From: Chelatococcus sambhunathii
Lineage (GTDB): Bacteria; Pseudomonadota; Alphaproteobacteria; Rhizobiales; Beijerinckiaceae
Length of the DNA stretch: 64,000 bases
Assembly: GCF_001418005.1 (NCBI RefSeq)
Contig: NZ_LIOL01000008.1
Coordinates: 123,328-187,327, forward strand
Direction of reading: 5' to 3'
Under the pieces are notes generated by a model. That model searched no databases and was not told where the DNA came from. It saw nothing but the letters and a program-made list of their open reading frames with translations. Both the position numbers and the translations under genes were made by a program. Below are positions 1-7,455 of the stretch, in pieces. Each line of letters begins with the position of its first letter. Positions within the stretch are counted from its first letter, which is position 1.

Positions 1-764
1 GGGCGAAGGTCGTCACCATCGACGGGCCAAGCGGGCCGCTTCACCTGCGCGTCATCGCGCCCGAGACGCCGCGGGGCGTCTTCCTCCACATCCACGGCGG
101 CGGGTGGATGCTGGGCGCGGCCGACGAGCAGGACCCCTTCCTCGAATTTTTCGCCGAGCGGCTCGGCTTCGCCGCCGTATCTGTCGACTATCGCCTCGCG
201 CCCGAGCATCCCTACCCGGCCGGGCCGGACGATTGCGAGGCGGCGGCGCTGTGGCTGGTGCGCGAGGGGCGCGAGCGCTTCGGCACCGAGCGCTTCATCA
301 TCGGCGGCGATTCCGCCGGGGCGCACCTGTCGGTGGTGACGATGCTGCGCCTGAGGGAGCGGCACGGCCTCACGCCCTTTGCCGGCGCCAATCTCATCGC
401 GGGCGTCTACGACCTCGCGCTGACGCCGAGCGTCCGGCGCTGGGGGGAGGAGAAGCTCATCCTCAACACGCGCGACATCTTCCTCTTCGTGCAAAGCTTC
501 CTGCGCCGGGAGGGGGACGTGCGCGCTCCCGACGTCTCGCCGATCCATGCCGATCTTTCCGGCCTGCCGCCGGCGCTCTTCACCATCGGCACGCGCGATC
601 CGCTCATCGACGATTCGCTCTTCATGGCAGGGCGCTGGGCGGCGGCCGGCAACCGCAGCGAACTCGCCGTCTGGCCGGGCGGCTGCCATGTCTTCACGCG
701 CTTCGACATCGGCCTGACGCGCGAGGCGCTGGCGCGGATGGAAGGTTTTGTGGCGTCGCTCTAG
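1..764 (+). CDS. alpha/beta hydrolase (HSL/GDXG family), 5' end missing
   Basis: The frame is open from the left edge, so the start lies outside the window; about 253 residues are visible. An HGGGW oxyanion-hole motif (visible residues 31-35) and a GDSAGAH nucleophile elbow (Ser near visible residue 104) mark the hormone-sensitive-lipase/GDXG branch of alpha/beta hydrolases. An Asp in the DPLIDDS segment (near 199) and a His in GGCHVF (near 229) can complete the triad. The segment SVDYRLAPEHPYPA between the two motifs is typical of the family. The product is probably a cytoplasmic carboxylesterase acting on short acyl esters; the substrate cannot be inferred. The stop precedes the convergent response-regulator stop by 1 base. 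Confidence 0.88.
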   Translation, partial: AKVVTIDGPSGPLHLRVIAPETPRGVFLHIHGGGWMLGAADEQDPFLEFFAERLGFAAVSVDYRLAPEHPYPAGPDDCEAAALWLVREGRERFGTERFIIGGDSAGAHLSVVTMLRLRERHGLTPFAGANLIAGVYDLALTPSVRRWGEEKLILNTRDIFLFVQSFLRREGDVRAPDVSPIHADLSGLPPALFTIGTRDPLIDDSLFMAGRWAAAGNRSELAVWPGGCHVFTRFDIGLTREALARMEGFVASL

Positions 765-765
765 A

Positions 766-1449
766 TCAGGCCGCGCTCGGCGCGGGCACCTGCCCGGCGG
801 CGGCGATCTTGGCCGCGGCGATCACCGCCTGCGTGCGGCTCTCGACGCCGAGCTTCTGCAGGATGGCCGAGACATGGGCCTTGACGGTCGCCTCGGACAC
901 GGAGAGCTCATAGGCGATCTGCTTGTTGAGCAGGCCCTCCGACAGCATCATCAGCACGCGCACCTGCTGCGGCGTGAGGCTGGCGAGGCGCTTGACGAGC
1001 TCGCCCGTCTCGCGGTCGACGGGGGCGGCGAGGTCGATGTCGGCTGGCGTCCAGTTGCCGCCGGCGAGCACGGTGCGGATGGCCGTGCGCATGTCCTCGG
1101 CGTCGAGCGCCTTGGGGATGAAGCCGGCGGCGCCGAAATCGATGCAGCGGCGGATGACCGAGGGTTCGTCGTTGGCCGAGACGATGACGACCGGGATGTC
1201 CGGATGCTGGGCGCGCAGGTACATCAGCCCGGAGAACCCCTGCACGCCGGGCATGGCGAGGTCGAGCAGCACGAGATCGGCGGAGGCGTCCGCATTGAGC
1301 GCGGCGCACATGTCGGCGAAGGAGCCGGCCTCGACGATGCTCGCGTCGGCGACCACCCCCGCCAGCGCCTGGCGCAAGGCGCCGCGGAACAGCGGATGGT
1401 CGTCCGCTATGATGATGCGTGCTGCGGAATCGCTCACGGCCCACCCCAT
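766..1449 (-). CDS. LuxR/NarL-type response regulator, CrbR/ErdR-like
   Basis: This 227-residue two-domain protein has an N-terminal receiver with the acidic pair IIIADDHPLFR (residues 16-17) and phospho-acceptor Asp63 in VLLDLAMPG. A C-terminal LuxR helix-turn-helix (about 160-215) reads LTPQQVRVLMMLSEGLLNKQ followed by SVSEATVKAHVSAILQKLGV. The layout and wording resemble CrbR/ErdR, which in other proteobacteria controls acetate-use genes together with a symporter-type histidine kinase. It is divergent from a symporter-like gene, and a CrbS-like kinase lies at 22.7-26.2 kb. I chose the ATG at 1449; a GTG at 1437 preceded by a GGGGTGGG stretch is also possible. The longer open frame upstream is not protein-like. 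Confidence 0.85.
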   Translation of the reverse strand: MGWAVSDSAARIIIADDHPLFRGALRQALAGVVADASIVEAGSFADMCAALNADASADLVLLDLAMPGVQGFSGLMYLRAQHPDIPVVIVSANDEPSVIRRCIDFGAAGFIPKALDAEDMRTAIRTVLAGGNWTPADIDLAAPVDRETGELVKRLASLTPQQVRVLMMLSEGLLNKQIAYELSVSEATVKAHVSAILQKLGVESRTQAVIAAAKIAAAGQVPAPSAA

Positions 1450-1642
1450 GCTCTGCCGTGCTATTTTTCGCCCCGGGGCGACGAGACGGCAAGCCCCGCG
1501 TTCGTCGGTCCCGCACCCGTCAGGCAAAATCCGCACAATCGCCGAACCTTGCGGGACTGAGCCGAGCACGAGTTTGCCATGAGCGGTGCGTCATGTCACA
1601 CCAAGATACTGCGGACAATAGCGGGAGCGGGAGGCTCGGGGC

Positions 1643-3154
1643 ATGATGGCTGGCGGCAGGCCGGTGGGTCAGGCGCAGCGCCTTCTGCTCGCGGCGGCGA
1701 TGGCGTCCGTGATCGGGCTGATGTGGCTGCTCGAGCGGGTCGGCGTGCCCGAATCGCTCCTGACCCCCGTGCTGCTCAGCCTGCCGCTGATGCTGTTCCT
1801 CCTCGTCGGTCTGGGGGCGCGGACGATGAGCCTCGCCACCTTCGATGCCGCCGACCGCAGCCTGCCGGCGGCGGTGGCGACCCTCGCCCTGCCGGTCGTC
1901 GTGCTGGCACTCCTCGTGCTCGCCGGCAACGCACCCGCCCTGCGCTGGGGCGCCGTCGCCGGGCTCGTGCTGCATGCGGTCCTCGCTCCCTTCCTCCACG
2001 ATGTCGCCGCCCCGACGCCCGCCGGCACCCTCGCCGGGCGCTTCGGCGCGCCGGCGCGCTTCGCCGTTGTCGTCGTCCTCGTGCCCGTCACCTTCATCGC
2101 GCTCACCCTGATGCTGCAGGATGCGGCCGTCGTCCTCGCGCAATCGCTCGCCGTCGGCTATCCCGCCGCCTTGCGCCTTCTCTTCGTCCTCGCCGCGGTG
2201 GTCGCCATGGTGGGCGGGCTGAGGGCCGTCGCCGCGACGCTGGCCGTCCAGGGTGGGCTGGTGGCGGGCTTTGCCGGACTGCTGGCCGCGGCCCTTGCCG
2301 CGGCGTGGTGGCACACCTTCGTCGCAAGCCTGCGCTCGGGGATGGACACCGTGATGCCCTTTACCCGGGCGGGCGCGCCGCTTCTGACCTGGCTCGCGGC
2401 CGGGCCGGGGGAGGAGATCGTGCTGGCGCCCTTCCTCGTCGCGATGCTGGGCGTCGCGGCTTTGCCCATCGTGACCTGCCTTTCCGGGGCCCTGCCGGGC
2501 AGGGGCCTTGCCGGCCGCGTCTCGCTGCGGGCGGCGGTGGTGCTTGCGGCGGTCGTCCTCGTCGCCGACGCCGCCGCGGTCTATCTTCCGGGGGCGCTGC
2601 TCGAAGGCTCCTGGCTGCTCAGGCAGATGTCGGCCGTCGCGCATCTGTCGACGATGCTGGCGGGCGTCGCCGCCCTCGGTTTCCTTCTCGGCCTCATCCT
2701 GTCGCGCGACGTCTATCGGGTCAGCGCGCCGCGGGCCTCCACCGCCCGCAAGACCGTGATCGCGCGGCTCGCCGTGCTCGCGGCGTTGGGGGGCGCCGCG
2801 GCAGCCGTTCCGCTCGCGGGCAACGTCGCGCCGGCGGTGGCGGTGAACCTCGTCCTCGGTGTCTCGGCCGGCGCTCTCCTGCCGGCGCTCCTCTTCGCGC
2901 TGCTGCCCGGCGGGCGGGGCTGGGCGGCCGCGCTCGCCATCCTCGGCGGTGCGGCGATCGTCGCCTCGGCCGAGCTGCCCGCGCTGGCGCCGGCCCTCAT
3001 CGCCGGCACGCCGGCACTCGCCTGGCCCGCCGCGCGGCTCGGGGAAGCGGCGCCCCTGTGGGCGGCGGCCTGGGCCGTCCTCCTACTGATGCTCGGCCTC
3101 GCGCTGTCGCGCTGGCGGGGCGGCACCGCCGGTCAGGCGCTCGCATCGTCCTGA
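1643..3154 (+). CDS. polytopic membrane protein, divergent sodium:solute symporter-like
   Basis: The product has 503 residues with about 12-13 hydrophobic segments and is an integral inner-membrane protein. Several phrases recall the sodium:solute symporter (SSS) fold: RTMSLATFDAADRSLPAA after the second helix, MVGGLRAVAATLAVQGG in the middle, and a helix ending GLILSRDVYRV. The usual Na+-site signatures are not obvious, so it may be a degenerate or sensory member rather than an active transporter. SSS proteins of this size commonly lie next to CrbR-type regulators, as here. The start is ATG 1643 after a GGGAGG ribosome site; a second ATG follows directly. Its end overlaps the convergent YjbQ gene by 22 bases. 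Substrate unknown. Confidence 0.6.
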   Translation: MMAGGRPVGQAQRLLLAAAMASVIGLMWLLERVGVPESLLTPVLLSLPLMLFLLVGLGARTMSLATFDAADRSLPAAVATLALPVVVLALLVLAGNAPALRWGAVAGLVLHAVLAPFLHDVAAPTPAGTLAGRFGAPARFAVVVVLVPVTFIALTLMLQDAAVVLAQSLAVGYPAALRLLFVLAAVVAMVGGLRAVAATLAVQGGLVAGFAGLLAAALAAAWWHTFVASLRSGMDTVMPFTRAGAPLLTWLAAGPGEEIVLAPFLVAMLGVAALPIVTCLSGALPGRGLAGRVSLRAAVVLAAVVLVADAAAVYLPGALLEGSWLLRQMSAVAHLSTMLAGVAALGFLLGLILSRDVYRVSAPRASTARKTVIARLAVLAALGGAAAAVPLAGNVAPAVAVNLVLGVSAGALLPALLFALLPGGRGWAAALAILGGAAIVASAELPALAPALIAGTPALAWPAARLGEAAPLWAAAWAVLLLMLGLALSRWRGGTAGQALASS

Positions 3155-3621
3155 GCGGCACCGATCGCCGTGACGAGCACCTCCCGCGCGTGCGGACGGT
3201 CGCGGTGCTCGATGAGATAGATGCCCTGCCAGGTGCCGAGCGCCAGCCGCCCGGCGACGACGGGCACGGCGAGCGAGGCGTCGGTCAGCATGGTGCGGAT
3301 ATGGGCCGGCATGTCGTCCGGCCCCTCGATGGCGTGCACATAGGCCCGGTCGCGCGGGGCGAGATGGTCGAGGGCCGTCGCGAGATCCGTGCGCACGTCC
3401 GGGTCGGCATTCTCCTGGATGGTCAGCGAGGCGGAGGTGTGCCGGCAGAAGACCGTGAGGAGCCCGTCGGCGATGCCGCTCGTCGCGAGCCACCGCCGGA
3501 TGGCATGGGTGATATCGGTGAAGCCGGGCCCGCGCGTGCGCACCACGAGGCGCGCGCTCGCCTGGCGCGTCACGGGCCCGGCGCCGAGGGGCGTCGTCTC
3601 GATGGCGTCGCGTTGCGTCAT
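3133..3621 (-). CDS. YjbQ/UPF0047 family protein (secondary thiamine-phosphate synthase family)
   Basis: This 162-residue single-domain protein carries the family signatures HTSASLTIQENADPDV (about 61-76), YVHAIEGPDDMPAH (about 94-107) and GTWQGIYLIEHRDRP (about 129-143). The family is compact and trimeric, with histidine and acidic metal-site residues. Some members have weak thiamine-phosphate synthase activity, but the physiological role is unsettled. The ATG at 3621 overlaps the stop of the upstream DNA ligase in an ATGA, so the gene is translationally coupled to the exonuclease-ligase pair. A link to the repair operon is possible from position only. The 3' end overlaps the convergent membrane-protein gene. 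Confidence 0.88.
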   Translation of the reverse strand: MTQRDAIETTPLGAGPVTRQASARLVVRTRGPGFTDITHAIRRWLATSGIADGLLTVFCRHTSASLTIQENADPDVRTDLATALDHLAPRDRAYVHAIEGPDDMPAHIRTMLTDASLAVPVVAGRLALGTWQGIYLIEHRDRPHAREVLVTAIGAAQDDASA

Positions 3622-5306
3622 GTCTTCCCCGCCCTCGTCTTCATCGTTTCCCCGCGCGGCAGGAGACCGGCGAGATAGTCGAGCCGGTCGGCCTCGCGCG
3701 GCGGCTTGTCCCAGCGGATGCGGCTGATGCGCGGAAAGCGCATGGCGACGCCGGACTTGTGGCGCGTCGACTGCTGGACGCCCTCGAAGGCGACCTCGAG
3801 CACGAGGCCGCGCTCGCCCGTGTGGACGACCTCGCGCACCGGGCCGAAGCGGTTGACCGTCTCCCGCCGCACGAAGCGGTCGAGTTCCTTCAGCTCCTCG
3901 TCGGTGAAGCCGAAATAGGCCTTGCCGACGGGCACGAGCTCCTCGCCCTCGGGCCCGCTGCGCCAGAGGCCGAAAGTGTAGTCGGAATAGTAGGAGGAGC
4001 GCTTGCCGTGGCCGCGCTGGGCATACATCAGCACCGCGTCGACGAGGTGCGGGTCGTGCTTCCACTTGTACCACAGGCCCTTGGGCCGGCCGGGGACATA
4101 GGGGCTGTCACGGCGTTTGAGCATGACGCCCTCGACGGCCTCGGCGTCGATGCCGGCGCCGGCTTCGCCTGGCCGGGCACGCGCCGCGACCAGTTCCTCC
4201 CAGCTAACGAAGGGTACTAGGGGGGAGAGGTCGACGCGCCCGCCCGCGAGCCGCGCGACGAGCGCCTCGAGCCGCCGGCGCCGCTCCGCGAAGGGCAGGG
4301 GGCGCAGATCCTCCTCGCCCTCGCCGAGCAGGTCATAGGCGCGGATATGGGCGGGGAATTCCTGCATCAGGCGCGGTGTGATCGCCTTGCGGTTGAGGCG
4401 CTGCTGCAGGACATTGAAGCTCTCGACGCGCCCCCCGCGCAGGACGAGAAGCTCACCGTCGAGCGCTCCGACGAAGGCGTTCTCCGCGATGAGGGCCTCG
4501 CACAGGTCGGGAAAAGAGCCGGTGATATCCTCGCCGGTGCGGGAATAAAGCCGGACGATGCGCCGGCCCTCCGGCGTCAGCTCGCGCACGGCCTCGATGC
4601 GGATGCCGTCCCATTTCCATTCGGCGCAGAATTCGGCCGGGTCGAGGCGCGAAAGCTCCTCCTCGTCGAGCGGGTGCGACAGCATCGGCGGGCGGAAGGG
4701 GGCGACCACAAGCCCCTCCGGCCGATCCGCACGACCTTCGAGCCAGGCGAAGAGCGGCTCGTAGGGCGGCGTCAGGCCGTGCCACAATTCCTCGACCGCA
4801 TTGGGATCGACCCTGCCGAGCCCGGCGACGGCCGTCTTGGCGAGGCGGGCGGAGACGCCGATGCGCAGCGCCCCGGTGATGAGCTTGAGCAGCGCCCAGC
4901 GCCCGGTCTCGTCGAGCGCATCGAGCCAGCGCGCGAGAAGGCCGGGCAGTTCGGTCTTCGCCGCCATCGAGAGGCCCTCGACCACGTCGGCGAGGCGCGG
5001 CGGCGGGGCGTTGTGGCCAGTGCCCGCCTGCGATGGCGGCGGCCACATGAGAGCGACGGTTTCGGACAGGTCGCCGACATAGTCGTAGGAGAGGGCGAAG
5101 AGCACCGGATCGGTGCGCTCGGCAATGAGCGCGCGCACGAGACCGGGCTTGGCGTTGCGGAAGGAGAGCCCGCCCGTGAGGGCGGCGAGGGCATAGCCGC
5201 GCTCGGGATCCGGCGTCGTGCGGAAGAAGTCCTCCATCAGCCGCAGCTTGGCGTTGCGGCGCGGCTCGAAGGCGAGGCGGTCGAGCAACTCTGCGAAGTC
5301 GTTCAT
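3618..5306 (-). CDS. ATP-dependent DNA ligase, ligase-associated repair cassette (TIGR04120 type)
   Basis: This 562-residue ligase seals nicked DNA through an adenylated lysine. The adenylation motif EWKWDGIR places the catalytic Lys at residue 231. Downstream motifs include RLYSRTGEDIT, GALDGELL and GVMLKRRDSPYVPGR, then WYKWK, and a C-terminal OB-fold segment. The N-terminal 200 residues form the DNA-binding region typical of archaeal/eukaryotic-like bacterial ligases. There are no LigD polymerase or phosphoesterase domains. Its start (ATG 5306) overlaps the exonuclease stop as ATGA, and its own stop overlaps yjbQ the same way. The family normally occurs with an exonuclease, a DEXH helicase and a phosphoesterase, all present nearby. 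A longer 891-codon open frame through the exonuclease gene is a shadow. Confidence 0.93.
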   Translation of the reverse strand: MNDFAELLDRLAFEPRRNAKLRLMEDFFRTTPDPERGYALAALTGGLSFRNAKPGLVRALIAERTDPVLFALSYDYVGDLSETVALMWPPPSQAGTGHNAPPPRLADVVEGLSMAAKTELPGLLARWLDALDETGRWALLKLITGALRIGVSARLAKTAVAGLGRVDPNAVEELWHGLTPPYEPLFAWLEGRADRPEGLVVAPFRPPMLSHPLDEEELSRLDPAEFCAEWKWDGIRIEAVRELTPEGRRIVRLYSRTGEDITGSFPDLCEALIAENAFVGALDGELLVLRGGRVESFNVLQQRLNRKAITPRLMQEFPAHIRAYDLLGEGEEDLRPLPFAERRRRLEALVARLAGGRVDLSPLVPFVSWEELVAARARPGEAGAGIDAEAVEGVMLKRRDSPYVPGRPKGLWYKWKHDPHLVDAVLMYAQRGHGKRSSYYSDYTFGLWRSGPEGEELVPVGKAYFGFTDEELKELDRFVRRETVNRFGPVREVVHTGERGLVLEVAFEGVQQSTRHKSGVAMRFPRISRIRWDKPPREADRLDYLAGLLPRGETMKTRAGKT

Positions 5307-6337
5307 GCCGAAGGCTCCGCGACGGCTTCCGCCTCCGCCTCGTCGTCGCCGTAGCCAAGCATGTTGAGGGGACGTGCCGCGAGCCCCTCGCGCGTGCACC
5401 AGTGCACCAGCGCCTCCTCCTCGCCGTGCGTCACCCAGACCTCGCCGGCGCCGGTCTCGCGGATCGTGGCGCACAATTCGTCCCAGCCGGCATGGTCGGA
5501 GACGACGAGCGGCAGCTCGACGCCGCGCTGGCGGGCGCGAGCGCGCACCCGCATCCAGCCCGAGGCGAAGGCGGCGACCGGATCGGGGAAGCGCCGCGCC
5601 CACAGGTCCTGTAGGGCGCCCGGCGGGCACAGCACGACCGCGCCGCCGAGGCTCTCGCGACTGCCGGGCTCGACCTTGCGCAGGTCGCCGAGGGCGATGC
5701 CGAGCTCGCCGTAGAGCTGCATCAGCCGCTCCATGGCGCCGTGCAGGTAGACGGGCCGGTCGTAGCCGCGCTGGCGCAGGAGGGCGATGAGCCGCTGCGC
5801 CTTGCCGAGAGGATAGGCGCCGAGGAGGTGCGCCCGCTCGGGAAAGAGCGTCAGGGAGTGCAGCAGCTTGTCGATCTCGCCGACGACATCGGGATGACGG
5901 AAGACCGGCAGGCCGAAGGTCGCCTCCGTGATGAAGACGTCGCAGCGCACGGGCTCGAAGGGTGCGCAGGTGGGGTCGCCCACGCGCTTGTAGTCGCCGG
6001 AGATGACAATGCGCAGGCCGTTCGCCTCGATGAGGATCTGCGCCGAGCCGAGCACGTGACCCGCCGGCAGGAAGGTGACGCGCACGGGCCCGAGCGTCAC
6101 CGCCTCGCCGTAGCGCACCGCCTGGGCGGTGCCGCAGAAGCCCTCGCCATAGCGCGCCGCCATGATGGCGAGCGTCTGCGCCGTCGCGAGCACGGCGCCG
6201 TGGCCGGCGCGGGCGTGGTCGGAATGACCGTGGGTGATCAGCGCGCGCGGCACCGGCCGCAGCGGGTCGATATGGACGTCCGCAAGGGGGCAATAGAGCC
6301 CGGCCGGAGTGAGCGAAAGAATGTCGCGCGCCTGCAT
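5303..6337 (-). CDS. ligase-associated DNA exonuclease, metallo-beta-lactamase fold (TIGR04122 type)
   Basis: This 344-residue protein has the metal-binding HGHSDHA motif (residues 36-42), a GHVLGSAQ segment and ISGDY (second metal-ligand region). These are typical of the CPSF/SNM1-like branch of metallo-beta-lactamase nucleases. It should trim DNA ends before sealing by the ligase encoded immediately downstream, with which it shares a 4-base ATGA overlap. I chose the ATG at 6337 because MQARDILSL begins the conserved domain; an in-frame start 60 bases upstream (6397) would add a tail of low conservation. It diverges from the TPR-methyltransferase gene across about 110 bases that probably hold promoters for both repair arms. 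The 3'-to-5' polarity is not visible in the sequence. Confidence 0.9.
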   Translation of the reverse strand: MQARDILSLTPAGLYCPLADVHIDPLRPVPRALITHGHSDHARAGHGAVLATAQTLAIMAARYGEGFCGTAQAVRYGEAVTLGPVRVTFLPAGHVLGSAQILIEANGLRIVISGDYKRVGDPTCAPFEPVRCDVFITEATFGLPVFRHPDVVGEIDKLLHSLTLFPERAHLLGAYPLGKAQRLIALLRQRGYDRPVYLHGAMERLMQLYGELGIALGDLRKVEPGSRESLGGAVVLCPPGALQDLWARRFPDPVAAFASGWMRVRARARQRGVELPLVVSDHAGWDELCATIRETGAGEVWVTHGEEEALVHWCTREGLAARPLNMLGYGDDEAEAEAVAEPSA

Positions 6338-6450
6338 GGACGCAAGATAGGTGCTTCCTCCGGACCGGTTAAGCCCGCGAGTCCCGGGTGCCGTCACTTT
6401 CGGCTTGACGAAGACGACCGCCTGACGTTCTTTCCGCCGCCTCCAACCTC

Positions 6451-7413
6451 ATGACCCCCACCCCCATGCGGCCCACGAAGCTGATGACCTCCGGCGACCT
6501 TCTCGTCGATCGACGCTACACCTTTGCCGAGAGCCTGATGCGGGAAAAGGACTGGGAGGCGGCCGCCGAACTCATCGGCGAGATTGTGCGCCTTGCGCCG
6601 CACTGGGCGCCGGCCTGGATCAGCCTCGGCGAAACGCTGGCGGCGCTCGGCCGGAAGGACGAGGCGCGCGATGCCTTCACGACGGCGCTCAGGTTGTCGC
6701 CTGAAGACGAGCTCGGTGCTGGGCTGCGCCTCGCCCGCCTCGGTGCGCTGCCCCCGACCGGCGCCATGTCGGCCGGCTATGTGCGGGCGCTCTTTGACGA
6801 GTATGCGGGGCATTTCGACCGTCATCTCGTCGAGAAGCTGGCCTATCGCGGCCCCGATCTCATCCTCGAGACGCTGTGTGGCATCTGCGGAGCGACCGGC
6901 CGGCCGCCTCATTTCCGCCTGGCGCTCGACCTCGGCTGCGGCACGGGGCTTATGGGCGAGGCCGTGCGTCCTTATGCCGTCACGCTTGCCGGCTGCGATA
7001 TCGCCCCGCGCATGGTGGAGCGGGCGCGCCGGCGCGGCTGCTACGACCGGCTCGCGGTCGCCGAACTGACCGCGTTCCTCGACGGCGAGGCACCGGGCAG
7101 CGCCGACCTCGTGCTCGCGGCCGACGTGTTCATCTATGTCGGCGACCTCGCACCCGTTTTCGAAGCGACTGCCCGGGCGCTCGCCGACGGCGGTCTCTTC
7201 CTGTTCACCGTGCAGGACGTCGGTGACGCGCCGCTTGGCTTCGTGCTCGGCGAGGACATGCGCTTCGCCCACAGCACCGGCCATGTCGAGACGCTGCTCG
7301 CCGCGGTCGGACTCGATGGCGTGGCGTGCGATCCCGCTGTCCTGCGCCATGACGGCGGCCGGCCGGTGCCTGGTTTCGTCGTCGCGGCGCAGAAGCCGGT
7401 CCGGCCCCTTTGA
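6451..7413 (+). CDS. TPR repeat plus SAM-dependent methyltransferase
   Basis: This 320-residue protein starts with a helical TPR-like region (about 20-85), then a linker containing SAGYVRALFDEYAGHFDRHL. A class I methyltransferase domain follows, with motif I LALDLGCGTGLMGE (about 157-170) and later LAADVFIYVGDL. The linker wording is typical of TPR-methyltransferases of unknown target found in alphaproteobacteria. It sits between the two arms of the ligase-associated repair cassette, 42 bases ahead of the helicase and in the same direction, so co-transcription with helicase and phosphoesterase is likely. The target could be a protein, a small molecule or a modified base; nothing in the sequence decides. 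ATG codons at 6466 and 6484 are alternative starts. Confidence 0.82.
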   Translation: MTPTPMRPTKLMTSGDLLVDRRYTFAESLMREKDWEAAAELIGEIVRLAPHWAPAWISLGETLAALGRKDEARDAFTTALRLSPEDELGAGLRLARLGALPPTGAMSAGYVRALFDEYAGHFDRHLVEKLAYRGPDLILETLCGICGATGRPPHFRLALDLGCGTGLMGEAVRPYAVTLAGCDIAPRMVERARRRGCYDRLAVAELTAFLDGEAPGSADLVLAADVFIYVGDLAPVFEATARALADGGLFLFTVQDVGDAPLGFVLGEDMRFAHSTGHVETLLAAVGLDGVACDPAVLRHDGGRPVPGFVVAAQKPVRPL

Positions 7414-7455
7414 CAGTGGGCGCGGGATGACGGATCGCGCACGAGGCGCTACCTC

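Noticed and set aside
1579..3678. A 699-codon plus-strand open frame
   Set aside because: It overlaps the symporter-like gene in another frame and is an Arg/Gly-rich shadow without hydrophobic segments.
3618..6293. A single 891-codon open frame that could look like an exonuclease-ligase fusion
   Set aside because: Only the last 562 codons are ligase. The upstream part is the exonuclease gene read in the wrong frame, and the true exonuclease frame ends exactly at the ligase start (ATGA).
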